In this document: positions 21,718 through 31,802 of the stretch, piece after piece | How the letters are laid out: each line of letters begins with the position of its first letter | How positions within the stretch are numbered: the stretch's first letter is position 1 | From: Pararge aegeria | Lineage: Eukaryota > Arthropoda > Insecta > Lepidoptera > Nymphalidae | Assembly: GCF_905163445.1 (NCBI RefSeq) | Contig: NC_053187.1 | Location: 3,782,001-3,846,000 of the forward strand | Length of the DNA stretch: 64,000 nucleotides | Direction: 5' to 3' | The notes under the pieces: generated by a model | The model's database searches: none | The model's input: the letters and a program-made list of their open reading frames with translations, nothing else | What the model was told of the DNA's origin: nothing | Program-made: the position numbers and the translations under genes

Positions 21718-21982
21718 GTCATCATCTTTATCAACTAATTACCAGTCCACTGCAGGGCACGTATCTGCTCCCCGAATGAAAAGGGTTCAGACCCTAGTTT
21801 ACCACGCTGGCCAATAATGTTTAAGAAAATTAATGTTTAAGAAAATTAAAATCCCTATCTTTTCCTTCACCGATGAACAACTGGTATTAGTTGCTTGAAA
21901 CGCACATAACTCCGAAAATTTGGTGTGTGCCAACTCAGTTCCCTCGAAAGGGAGGCCGAAGACTTAACGACTAGGTTATAAC
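21718..21982 (-). mobile_element. (GATGAT)-tail SINE, minus copy of an inverted pair
   Basis: It reads from GTCATCATC and ACCAGTCCACTGCAGGGCAC through CCACGCTGGCC to CCGATGAACAACTGG and AAACGCACATAACTCCGA. The usual core after CTGGCC is replaced by a short tandem duplication of AATGTTTAAGAAAATT (about 21816-21848). Confidence 0.7.
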
Positions 21983-21987
21983 CGATG

Positions 21988-22400
21988 TATAACCGGTCGT
22001 AACCAAGTGGTTAGGATTAGTCTTTCCTTTCTGGGAGACCGAGTTCGATCCCAATTCGTTTATTATGTCAGCAGATAAATCTAGTAAAACCTCCATGATT
22101 TCTCTAACAAAATTCTTTATTTTACATTTTAAACTACTGAAACTGACGTTACGATGTTAATCTGACTTAAGACTTCTACACTTTATAACACGCACCTCTA
22201 ACTTTTCTTAAACTTTTCTTAAGCAATTCAAACATCAATTGCTTTTACAGAGAAGGAAAACATCGAGGGATAACCTGCATGGCTGAGAGATCCTCATTAC
22301 TTTCTCAAAGACTTCTCTGTGCTTGGCCAGCGTGGTGGACTACGGCCTTAACTCTACTTATTTTGAGAAGACCGTTACCAGTAGTGGGCCGATGACGATA
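21988..22400 (+). mobile_element. (GATGAT)-tail SINE, plus copy, split by a 130-bp insertion
   Basis: The tRNA-like head with GTAACCAAGTGGTTAGGA and the B box GAGTTCGATCCC occupy 21988-22058. The SINE resumes at 22189 with CACGCACCTCTAACTTTTCT and continues through GCATGGCTGAGAG and CAGCGTGGTGGACTACGGCC to GTAGTGGGCCGATGACG. Positions 22059-22188 do not belong to the family. Open frames of 61 and 66 codons (22305-22523) are SINE-derived. Confidence 0.7.
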
Positions 22401-22424
22401 ACCGCTATGCCGAAAACGAGCAAT

Positions 22425-22700
22425 TCTTGTATATATATAAATGGAATCTCGGAATCGGCTCCAACGATTTTCATGAAATTTAGTATACAAGGGGTTTTGA
22501 GAACAAAAAATCTATCTAGCTAGGATTCATTTTTATAAAATGTCATTTTATTCGTGTTTTATCGATAAATATATATATATTTATAGGATTAGGATATTCA
22601 TTTATATTGGAATCTCGGAATCATTTATATTGGACATACGACTATTTTTTTAAGTCGACTCATTCGCGGAAGAAGTCGCGCAGGTCCGCTGGTATATGTC
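22425..22700 (+). mobile_element. Helitron-like fragment
   Basis: TTCTTGTATATATATAAATG, ATGAAATTTAGTATACAAG and, near 22670, GAAGAAGTCGCGCAGGTCCG match the two ends of a common lepidopteran Helitron-like repeat. A duplicated phrase, GGAATCTCGGAATC, lies at about 22442 and 22610. A CTGGT end replaces the expected CTAGT. Confidence 0.5.
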
Positions 22701-22976
22701 TGATTCCAGTAAGTCCACGGCATACAATGCGAACACAAACGCTGGTTTAAATTCTCAGGTAGAATGTTGGTATCGACACAGTGCAATTATAATAATCGTT
22801 ATGTTCCTACCCGTCCTATTGGTAAAGGGATTGCGTTTGACCCGCGCGGAAGCCGAACTTTCTACGCGGTAGCGTTCATGCCCTCACGTAACATTTCTTA
22901 AACTTTACTCCGCTACTGCAGTGAAATATTACAAATGTTATGACATTTACACGAAATCATCCGCACTTAAATTGAC

Positions 22977-23242
22977 GGCCGATTGGCGCAGGTTGCAGAG
23001 ACCCTCCTTTCTGAGCCCATGGCCGTGGCTTCGATTCCCACTACTGGAAAATGTTTGTGAGATGAGCATGAATGTTTTTCAGTGTCTGGGTGTTTATACG
23101 TATATTCCAATTATTTATGTATATTATTCATAAAAAAATATTCATCAGTCATCTTAGTACCCATAACACAAGCTACGCTTACTTTGGGGCTAGGTGGCTA
23201 TATGTGTATTGTCTTAGTATATTTATTTATTTATTATTTAAT
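22977..23242 (+). mobile_element. Metulj-like SINE, near full length
   Basis: The head GGCCGATTGGCGCAGGTTGC, the B box CTTCGATTCCCACTACTGG, the middle CAGTGTCTGGGTGTTTATAC and the 3' phrases CATCAGTCATCTTAGTACCC, GCTTACTTTGGGGCTAGGTG and (TTTA)n are all in order. It is one of the best-preserved copies in the window. Confidence 0.9.
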
Positions 23243-23315
23243 ATTGCAAATGAGAAAGTAAGGCTACAGTCGCTTTAACACTGATAAAGCATACTAATTT
23301 CGGCATTGGCGGTTG

Positions 23316-23475
23316 GAGAGACGTAGCTTAGTGGTTAAAGCGCTCATGCCATTACCAGAGTCACAGGTTCAAATCATGTCGGTTCCGAAAAACATTTATA
23401 TGCATTTTAAATTTATATAATTTACAATTCCACCAAGTGTAGGTAAAAATGCTAATAAAAATTATAAAGTTATAC
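23316..23475 (+). mobile_element. tRNA-headed SINE, fourth type
   Basis: It has an A-box-like GTAGCTTAGTGGTTAAAGCG and a B-box-like AGGTTCAAATCATGTCGG, followed by an AT-rich body ending near AAAATTATAAAGTTATAC. It is unlike the other three SINE families here. It could also be a diverged tRNA pseudogene with unrelated flank. Confidence 0.5.
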
Positions 23476-23787
23476 AAAAGTAGGGCTATTTGTCAGTTAG
23501 TACATTTAACAAAATATCTCAGGCAATCAGAAGATTGCAACAAATATCCATTAATATGGTAATACTCATAGGGGCATCTATTGCTATACATACTCGTAGG
23601 TATTTAGTAAGAATTTATGTCCTACAACTCCCTGCTATTTATTGGTGGTCCTCTGTCTACCTAGACCGACACGACGCCGACGTCACGTTGGGGACTAACA
23701 GGTCAGATTGTACCGGTACGGGGTAGGTAGGTACTGTAGCACCATAAGCCCCCATTGTCATCGGCTATTAGCGGCAATAGCTGTGTT

Positions 23788-23928
23788 TGACGAACTATAT
23801 GGTGCAGTGGTGAGCGCTTCTTATGAGTGGAGGTCCCAGGTTCGATATCCGGCAGGGACAATTTGGGAATTTATAATTTCTGGATTTTCTCTAATATGTT
23901 CAAGTGGGTTTGGCCGTGGTTTGAAACA
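23788..23928 (+). mobile_element. Third-family SINE, 5' part
   Basis: GGTGCAGTGGTGAGCGCTTC, GGTCCCAGGTTCGATATCCG and AATTTCTGGATTTTCTCT match the copy at 7986-8235. It stops near GTTTGGCCGTGGTTT. Confidence 0.65.
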
Positions 23929-23952
23929 TGATTAGGGGTTTTTATTTAATGT

Positions 23953-24150
23953 ACAACCCGGCTAAGTTTGTTGTGGGCTCTTGACCAGGATGCGTTTAAA
24001 ACCTTCGTAGCTTTAGGTTTAAGTTTTCGAACGAAGTTATCACCATAACACAATCATGTAAACATATATGTATCAATTATGTAAACATATATGTATGAAC
24101 GATTCATAAGTGCCAGTGATGGGCCTACATGAATAAAAATTTTTAATTTA
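23953..24150 (+). mobile_element. LINE 3' end with degraded tail, copy 2 of the TTTGAC type
   Basis: CAACCCGGCTAAGTTTGTTG, CAGGATGCGTTTAAAACC and AGTGATGGGCCTACATGAAT match the copies at 14884 and 51764. An 18-base unit, ATGTAAACATATATGTAT, is duplicated in tandem at about 24056-24098. Confidence 0.65.
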
Positions 24151-24498
24151 TAACTGCTATACCTCTAACAAGCTAGGGCACTACCAGCTATTAGATTTGA
24201 TTACGTAGAAATACTCCATAGATCTGTCCATCGTGAGTGACGCTAGGTTTTTTTTCTCAGTCCCTTAGTATGAGGCACTATATCGTAGCCATAAGACTAT
24301 GTTTTGGGGGCTAACACATTAATACAAACTCTACTTCGAGACTGGTCTAAGTATAGCTAAATTTAAACCAATTTTAAACAAATAAATAAATAAACGCAAC
24401 GTAAATACAATTGCCTTAATTAAATGGAACTCAATATTTTCATTGGCGATAACGATCAAAGTGCATTTACCCATAACTATATTTAAATAACTAATGAC
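24151..24498. other. Unique AT-rich stretch, nothing recognised
   Basis: A 61-codon minus-strand frame (24331-24516) overlaps the start of the following element and has no recognised features. Confidence 0.3.
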
Positions 24499-24750
24499 AA
24501 GGTTGCTTGGAAGCACCCGGCTCCGCTTTCATCTCTCACAAGATAGAAAAATGAATGTTAAAATATAAAATGTAAATTTTTGATGTTGGAAAAGAGCAAC
24601 TGCTGAGTTTCTTGCCGGCTTCTTCTCGGTAGAATCTGCCTTCCGAACCGGTGGTAGAGTCACTACACACGGACAGACTTGACGTTTCAAAAGTGCTTGT
24701 ATTAGGCCTACTTGAAATAAATGAATTTTGAATTTTGAATTTTGAATTTT
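24499..24750 (+). mobile_element. GGTTGCTTGG short element, best copy
   Basis: It starts AAGGTTGCTTGGAAGCACCC, continues through CCGCTTTCATCTCTCACAAG, TTGCCGGCTTCTTCTCGGTA and ACGGACAGACTTGACG, and ends TTAGGCCTACTTGAAATAAA plus repeated GAATTTT units. The tail of seven-base units is typical of CR1-like LINE 3' ends. The length is about 250 bp and no coding sequence is visible. Confidence 0.75.
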
Positions 24751-25145
24751 ATGTCAGTCATACATCACAATGCTCCCAATTGTGAAGGAATCACGCGCAC
24801 TGGTCCCGCAATTATCGTTTGAAATTAAATTTTATTGTCTAACAAATAAGGTCTCAATTAAAATTGATGGTCAATTGAGCATGTGTGAACTTTGTCGCTG
24901 ACCAAGGCGGTTTCAGATTGCATGCGGAGTTGTACGGATTCGGATGCATGCATAAGTTAGGAACGGTTAGCGTGTATTAGGTCATTATCCCACACACTGT
25001 AATAAATAATTGATGGACCAAATATATGGCCCACAAAGCATTGAAACAATGGTGCTTTGTGGCAGAAGTAAGCATTGCTTTCGTACTTCCCCCAACGAGC
25101 CCTGTCACACATAGCTTGTTAGTGCGCGTTGTCTAGTACATCCTA
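24751..25145. other. Unique stretch, nothing recognised
   Basis: No repeat family or open frame of note is visible. Confidence 0.3.
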
Positions 25146-25410
25146 TCCTACTAATATTATAAATGACAATGTTAGTTTGTTTGTTACGCTTTCACACAAA
25201 AACTACTTAGCCGATCATCATGAAACTTTGTACACATATTCTTGGAAGTGTTAGAAGTAATATAGGATACTTTTTATCCCATCATTAAGCTCGGTTCCTT
25301 TGGGAGAGGGGATGAAAATGTTAGACTATATCATAACTCCGACAAATTATAACCGATTTAAATAATTATTTTTGTACTAACCGAGGATCCGGCTAATGCT
25401 GTCTGAAAAA
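25146..25410 (+). mobile_element. Helitron-like element, 5' part
   Basis: It starts TCCTACTAATATTATAAATG and continues GTTTGTTTGTTACGCTTTCA, CTACTTAGCCGATCATCATG and GGATACTTTTTATCCCAT. It is close to the 15938 copy. The 3' CTRR end was not found, so it is truncated or diverged beyond about 25410. Confidence 0.6.
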
Positions 25411-25427
25411 ACCCTATATTTTTTGTA

Positions 25428-25585
25428 TGATTTACAAAAACTAGAGGGTTAGAGGGCTAGAGGGTTTTAGAGAGAAGGGAACTAGAGGGAATTAATATAA
25501 TATATTATATTTATATAAATATTTATATAGATTATATTATATTTATACATTTATTATTTTATTTAATTATATATTTTTTTTAATA
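25428..25585. repeat. GAGGG-rich and AT-rich simple sequence
   Basis: Imperfect repeats of CTAGAGGGTT (25440-25490) pass into about 90 bp of TATATTTATA-like low-complexity sequence. Confidence 0.6.
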
Positions 25586-25628
25586 CACAATTGCGATTTC
25601 CCGTCTCTCATTGCCTTATTCCAATAGT

Positions 25629-25747
25629 TAAGGTAGCCTAGAAGAGATCACTTTTAGTGATAAGGCCGCCTTTTGCATATAATTTATGTTAATTGTTCCT
25701 GTGTGTGTTTCCTTTATTATGCAATAAAGTTGTTTAAATAAATAGAT
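25629..25747 (+). mobile_element. LINE 3' untranslated region, AAGAGATC type
   Basis: AAGGTAGCCTAGAAGAGATC, TAGTGATAAGGCCGCC and TATTATGCAATAAAGTTG make up the 3' UTR of a LINE common in Lepidoptera. The AATAAA near the end fits a polyadenylation signal. The first 14 or so bases resemble the start of the GGTTGCTTGG short element. Confidence 0.6.
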
Positions 25748-26310
25748 TTACAAACATTGGTATGAGATGTTCCGATGTTGTCCCCGATTCCATGTATCTG
25801 TATCATTAATATAAGAAGTTTACTACTTACTTGGATCCACGTGTTAAAATCATAATTCATAGAGCTATATTGGCCGATACTTCATAATGAAGCTAAGTTA
25901 CAACTTAATTGTAACATAGTCTTACTGTTATATTTAATTAATAATAGATAAATATAGTTATTTTATTTGTGCTTTCAGGTTTCAGTTTTTTTCCTCGCAA
26001 AGTTGCCTCCTTAATTATCCAGCTTATAAGTTTTTTATTGCTTATCTCTTGCCACTTAGACCACACATAAATCAACTATTTAGTTCGCTCGACTTATATT
26101 AATGCAACTCCGATGCTTGTGATTTATCCAGGTCAAATCCTAAATGTAATAGTCTAATTCAGACCGAATTAGCCCTTATGAGTGCATTTAATTAACTATA
26201 GACGGCAATGAATTGCATATTATGATTTCAAGTGCTAGTATCTTCAAATATGGGCGATTGAAGTGAGATTTATTTGCATCTTGAATAAGCATTCATTAGG
26301 TAACTATGGG
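25748..26310. other. Unique AT-rich stretch, nothing recognised
   Basis: I see no repeat similarity and no open frame of note. Confidence 0.3.
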
Positions 26311-26311
26311 C

Positions 26312-26706
26312 CTCATAAGAAGGCTCTGTTACTCAACGGGCGATGGAGAGAGCTATGCCGCGAGTATCTCTACGTGATCAAATCAGAAATGAGGAGATCC
26401 GTAGGAGAACTAGAGTTAACGACATAGCTCATCGAGTCGCGAAGCTAAGGTGGCAATAGGCGGGGCCCCTAGCCCGGAGAACCGATGGACATTGGGTGTT
26501 GGATGGTGTCTTAAGGTGCTGCAATGGCCACCCCACACCGGTAAACGTAGGTCGGCCCCTAACGAGGTAAACAGATGACATCAGGCGAGTCGCTAAGAGC
26601 CGCTGGAGGCAAGCGGCCCAGGACCAGGATTGCGAAACTCCCTACAAAATACCTATGTCCAGCAGTGGACACCCATTGGTTGAAATGATGATGATGATGA
26701 TGAGGT
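26312..26706 (+). pseudogene. RTE-type LINE ORF C-terminus, broken
   Basis: From about 26338 one frame reads RAMERAMPRVSLRDQIRNEE and continues RRTRVNDIAHRVAKLRWQ before a TAG where the family has a tryptophan codon. Later parts in other frames encode VGRPPT-like and RWTDD-like remnants. The 3' end GTCCAGCAGTGGAC is followed by GATGATGATGATGATGAG, the RTE-style short tandem tail. It is a 5'-truncated, dead copy. Confidence 0.8.
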
Positions 26707-28406
26707 AAGAACAAGCAAACTCTTTCCAAACATTTCTAAGAATAATAAGCTACTCGTTACTATGTTTGGGTTCAATAATAATTATTATTTTGGGGTTATA
26801 TTATCACTATCCTATATAATAAATAGATGTAGTTTGTGGAAACTATTTCTACTATAACATTAAACTCAAACGATATTGGCGACTTTAAACCAACCGACAC
26901 CTCAACGTTTGACATCGACTTTGCCTTTTTGTTATAAAATTAACTTTTAAAACATCTTATAGGTACCTTACTTGTTTTCAGCTCTTATGTAGCCAAGTTT
27001 GAGATTTTTATAAAAAATTTATTACTCTGTAATGGTTTCAGTTTTTGAACTATTGTTTTATATAACAGCATAGCTTTAGTGGTGATATTAAAGATGCTGA
27101 TGGTGACACAGACAAAGATGATTATAATAATGACTTTTAATTACTTGTAATAAAAGAACACGTTGTGAATGTGATGCCATTAATAGTAACAAAGTTATTA
27201 ATCACGTATAGCTTCCGATAAACGTATTACAAAATGTAAGCAATTGCAGTATTTAAAGTTTGATAGTGAATATACAACGCGCAGGTCTAACACCTGCGCG
27301 TTGTATATATATTACTGCGCCTGCGCCCTAAACGTAAACCTAGCCTTAGTACGAGATAATTACGCTCGCAATCGTCGATTCCTTTTCGAGTATCGAAACG
27401 TTGTATCGTCAAAGTAAAATGGAACTTATTGTCGTTGTAAAGCAAAATTTTGTTCACAGCAAACGGACCGCGAAATGTTGAATAAAAGACGTTACTTTGC
27501 TAATTCCATGATGTATATCATTATTAATTTACTACGTATTTAACTAAGATTTTTAGAAATCTTGTACTGTAAAGTGAACTCTGAAAGTTGAAAAAAGTAT
27601 TACATTGGACCATGCAGATTTGTCTGGTTTTTAGGGTTTATAGCAAGTTCAATTTAATGTGTCCTTTTAAGCAAAACATTTGTAAAATAAAAATCAGCAG
27701 TACAGAATTTGCGACTATAAACAAAGTGACAATAGATCCATTTTAGTATGATGGTTTTTTACAATACGCGAGAGCGATTGCACGTTTTCGAGCGTATATT
27801 TATTTAACTAGGGGTACTGATTAGCTTTACCGCGTGGCGCTTATCTGCAGTTATGACTGCCAACGATGGCGTCTCGGCGTCGACGCTGAATAAACATTTC
27901 CAGAATACCTCCCATAGACAAAGCGATCCGATTACTGCTTAGCCTGAGCGACTTGTGGGTTAAGTGACATAGTATATTCGTGCCATGATTTCTCTTTTCC
28001 GGGAAATATATCTTGATAGGAAACCCTAGATCTTGGGTAATAAATAATTTTATTATGTATTTGAATTAGTTTTATCATTTTTTAATGCATATGTAAAAAA
28101 TTCGGAACCGGTAGCTTTTGAATCTGCGAGTCACTGGAAATCGCAGTCAGAACGCCTTTGACTCTCATTAAAAAAAAATCATCATCAAATTACTTGAATG
28201 AAGTTGCTGATATGTATGAATAGTGTAACAGCTTTTTTTAACTAAACTTAAAATCTGGACATGCGTAATATTAGTTTCACCATCATTCTCTCCGTTATTG
28301 GCTTTTCTTCTTACGGTTCTACAAGCAAATTTCAGTCTCGTTTTTTTTCCAAGCTACATATTTCTTTATAACAAGCTAGTTACCGTTGCAAGTTATTACT
28401 ACACAT
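26707..28406. other. Mostly unique; perfect hairpin and a CpG-rich patch
   Basis: A perfect 17-bp stem lies at 27270-27286 and 27292-27308 (ATATACAACGCGCAGGT, loop CTAAC). Around 27760-27960 the sequence is richer in CpG (ACGCGAGAGCG, GTCTCGGCGTCGACGC) and matches no repeat here. It has no long frame. It could be regulatory, which is inference only. Confidence 0.35.
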
Positions 28407-28653
28407 AAATATACTACGACAATACACACACCGCCATCTAGCCCCAAAGTAAGCGTAGCTTGTGTTATGGGTACTAAGACGACTGATGAATATTTTTATG
28501 AATAATATAAAATTATTAGAATATAAATATAATCACCCAGACATTGAAAAACATTCATGCTCATCACACAAACATTTTCCAGTCGTGGGAATCGAAACCA
28601 TGGCCCACCAGCTCAGAAGGCAGGGTTGCTGCAAACTGCGCCAATCGGCCGTC
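28407..28653 (-). mobile_element. Metulj-like SINE, near full length
   Basis: On the minus strand the head GGCCGATTGGCGCAGTTTGC, a diverged B box (GGTTTCGATTCCCACGACTG) and the 3' phrases through GGGGCTAGATGGCGGTGTGT are all present. The 130-codon plus-strand frame starting at 28462 is mostly the complement of this SINE and is not a gene. Confidence 0.9.
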
Positions 28654-29942
28654 ACTATCAAACATACAACATACTATCAAAGATGTGGTGCTAAAGGATG
28701 TTCTATAGCCCCTTGTAGGTTAGGTAATGTTAAATTTTACTACCAAGGCACCGTTGTAGATGTTTGCCATAAAAAATGTGTCGCCAGCACAGCCCCGGCA
28801 AACAGCAAACCGACGAGAGTCGTGTTTACGTTTAGTTACGTCCGGCGTGTATAAGTTCACACGCATTGAAAAACGAAAGTGTAATAAAGTATATTTTAGA
28901 ATTGGATTTCGCAAGTTACTCTTTATGATGCTTCGTCGTAAAATAATTAACGTTTTCCCTTTTTTTTGTCTTTAATTTTACTGATGATATCGTAACGTGT
29001 GAACGATCTCGTTGGGGAACGGTGATTTCGCTTATGCTTTAGTTCCAATGTAAATTTTATAACAACTAGCTATTGGCCACGACTAAATAGGCATTTATTT
29101 TAAAATACAGCAGGAACCCTTCATTTTCTTGGGATAAAATTTATCCCATATATTTTTTTGTGGTGTGCAATAATAGTATATTCATTCATTCATTCAACAT
29201 TGTGGAGTCTTGCATGGAAGCTCAAACGACTATATACTTGAGGCTGTGATAAATAAGAAGTAACAATAGCAACCAAGAAAATTAAAAAAAAAACCTGAAT
29301 ATATGAGACCAGAATCTCATGACCTGCAGTCGCACGAGATAGTTCATGTTAGGGAAAAATAATGTGCATAACCTTAAGCTGTCTAATGCTAGACTAAATG
29401 CCTCTCCTAACGAAACAATTTTATTTTATTTTTCTTTAATTGGAAGACCAACAGTTGTAGATACTAAATAATTAACAAATTGGTTGACGACTAATAACAG
29501 GTCTTATATAAACAAGGGTACATGATAGAACCCAGCAAAAACGCAGCAAACTATAACTAAGTGTTAAGTTTACCTAGCATGCAACAGTTTATCTACTAAG
29601 TTGCGACGTACACGTGCGACACGTACATTTTATGGTAATATGAACACATATTACCATAAAATAAGTCAATTTGGGGGTCATTGTAAACAGAATTAAGAAG
29701 GCGAGAGACACGCCACGACACGGCCCGACACGGCACACGGCGATTCCCCATTATCACCAGGTGAGCCAAAGGGTTAAGATTGCAGGAGTAGGAGTAGTAA
29801 CATGGAGAAGGCTTCTGACTGTTCTCCGTTATCCCTTAATTACCTCGTGCGAAACCCGCAGGAATAGGAGGGTTTGGTGACAACTGTGTTCTTTTCTGCC
29901 GTCACTAGATGGCGCGGCAAAGGTACTTAGATCGCAACTGAC
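28654..29942. other. Mostly unique; one perfect hairpin
   Basis: A 16-bp perfect inverted repeat lies at 29627-29642 and 29647-29662 (ATTTTATGGTAATATG, loop AACA). Short frames near 28720-28975 and 29671-29880 have no recognised motifs. The segment at 29700-29740 is a run of CACGACACGGC-like units. Confidence 0.35.
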
Positions 29943-30074
29943 CTGGAATAGTAGATAGCCAGAATCATACATCCAGAAGTCATCTGGCGCGTTGCCCGGC
30001 TTGGTGAGGTGGATCGCGAGGCAACGCTGCAGGATTAGCTGGCAGCGCTGCCCCCCCGCTCCGCGGCCGCTCAT
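29943..30074 (-). CDS. Candidate single coding exon in a CpG-rich patch (weak)
   Basis: On the minus strand an ATG at 30074 opens 44 codons ending in KPGNAPDDFWMYDSGYLLFQ, immediately followed by CAG|GTCAGT, a good splice-donor match in phase 0. An in-frame TAA lies two codons upstream of the ATG, so this would be a first coding exon, or an exon entered through an acceptor inside it. The patch (about 29930-30100) is far richer in CpG than the rest of the window and shows no repeat similarity. I do not recognise the peptide, and no partner exon was identified. It could equally be a CpG-rich non-coding element. Confidence 0.25.
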
Positions 30075-30110
30075 TACTTAGGCGGGCGGCGGCATGCTCT
30101 GTAACGAACA

Positions 30111-30689
30111 ATTAAATACATGAGACATAAATAAGACACAGAATTAAGATTACTATACGACTTATAAATAACAAATTTTACCGTTCTCTAACAATTTTTT
30201 TGCTTTCTTGGGTAGTGTTTTGTACAATAAATGCAATAAGGTTCTTTCTATTGGCTCACTATGTTCCCATAATTGTAAAAAGAAATAAATAAGTGGCTCC
30301 TAGATTTAGATTATGATAAGACTGAAAATTTACTTTCTATACAAGAATTAAATACCTACCGTACACATACACATTATGTATGTGTACGTTAGGTGCACAC
30401 ATTCACATACTCACACAACTACTATTAATAGATAGAATAGATATTAATTATTATGTACTTTGAAATTTTGTAATTATAAGCACAAAGCCTATGTCTTATT
30501 TCAACTGTTAACTGGGGAGAGCGCTGATAAATATCATACGAGTGTATACTCAGTTTAGTTATTAGGGCCTCTAGCTTATTTTATAGTTTAGCTTTGGTTA
30601 CCTGTTTACATTGTTTTTTTTTTAGAAAACTAAATGATTATTAATATTATTAAATGTTTGCGCACCGAAGCAATGTTGCCTGTTTACCG
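30111..30689. other. Unique AT-rich stretch; small hairpin; 45-bp block shared with 41.2 kb
   Basis: A 10-bp perfect stem lies at 30361-30370 and 30378-30387 (GTACACATAC). Positions 30513-30560 (GGGGAGAGCGCTGAT, then ACTCAGTTTAG) match 41230-41275 at high identity. Confidence 0.4.
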
Positions 30690-31035
30690 GCTTTTTAACG
30701 GATATACTTCAGTGAGTGTGCTCAGGAACTTCACAATCTTGTTCCTCCTTCCCCATTCTACCACGGAACAGCGAGACACCGAAAGCGATGGTATCCTTAT
30801 GTGGTTGATATTCCATCAACCCGCACTAAACTTTTTTATCCACATTTCTGATACGCACCGCTAAGATGTGGAACGCCCTCCCGGCAACTGTGTTTCCTGC
30901 CACGTATAATTTGGGTACCTTCAAGGCCAGAGTGAATAGGGTTCTTCTAGGCAAGCGTGCTCCAACCTAGACCTCATCATTGCTTTCTTATGGGTATGAT
31001 TGTCGCCGAGCGCTGGCCTATCGTTAGTAAAAAAA
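30690..31035 (+). pseudogene. CR1/Jockey-type LINE ORF2 C-terminus, frameshifted
   Basis: PYVVDIPSTRTKLFYPHF is encoded from about 30796. After a frameshift it is followed by IRTAKMWNALPATVFPAT and FKARVNRVLLGKRAPT before a TAG near 30970. The same LINE family is on the minus strand at 13497-13775. The sequence ends in an A run at about 31028-31038. It is a dead, 5'-truncated copy. Confidence 0.8.
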
Positions 31036-31119
31036 AAATGAAAACCGAAATAATACTTTACAGGCTTTAGAGGTCCATTATGTACTGTCTCTGAGATTTA
31101 TCTGTGAAACCGAAAATCT

Positions 31120-31500
31120 AAAAGATTTTGAGTAAACCACTGCCATAGTTTTTGCTGAAAGTTATCAGATACAGCCCTAACATCACATGCAAAATTAATT
31201 ATGTGACTCCTGTCAGATTATTGGACACACGTCGCATAGGGAAGGTACGCTTGTTGGTCTTTTATATTCAATAGGGTTGTCATAAGACTTAGAATGTTTT
31301 GAATTAGTTTTTTGGAAATATAAACATGCTTTTTTTTATTTAATAATTTTACAGGATGATTACTCATGAAATATACTTATGCATCCTTCAATATTTTTTC
31401 ATAATTCTGTTACACGTTGTAGAAACCGTGTACACGACCAATAATGAAGCATCAGAAACCACTCCACTTTAGTAGCGTTTCTCAAACAGGCGGTTGGTGA
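31120..31500 (+). repeat. Unnamed dispersed repeat, copy A (paired with 63.6 kb)
   Basis: It shares ACAGCCCTAACATC, CAATAGGGTTGT, TTACACGTT and related phrases, in the same order and spacing, with 63630-63960. Its last part (31450-31487, AACCACTCCACTTTAGTAGC) is also found at 15068-15104. No terminal repeats or coding sequence are visible and the class is unknown. Confidence 0.6.
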
Positions 31501-31800
31501 CTTGCAATAATGTCTGAATGGTCCTGTATGTTCTTAATTCTGTAAAATGTGATTAAAATTTTTGGTGACACCACGTCAGGAGATGTATACTATGTATGCT
31601 GGTCAACAGAAGGAGGGAGGAGGGAGGGAGGCGCTGGCCAAAAATGGCAAACGACCGTATAGCGCGAAATAAAGGTAAATATCCTTGTATTATTATAATA
31701 TAATATTTCATAAGATACCGCTGTGCAATAATATTGGATGGCATTTTAGTACCTATTCAACTCGATGAGGGCAAGTCGATCCTATACGGGACCTAAGACT
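31501..31800. other. Unique stretch with a G-rich tract
   Basis: AGGAGGGAGGAGGGAGGGAG at 31611-31630 is a purine tract with three GGG runs and further GG runs. A 63-codon minus-strand frame across it is low complexity. Confidence 0.4.
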
Positions 31801-31802
31801 GG

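Noticed and set aside
28462..28854. 130-codon plus-strand open frame, the longest in the window
   Set aside because: Its first two-thirds is the complement of a Metulj-like SINE (28407-28653); the rest has no recognised motif.
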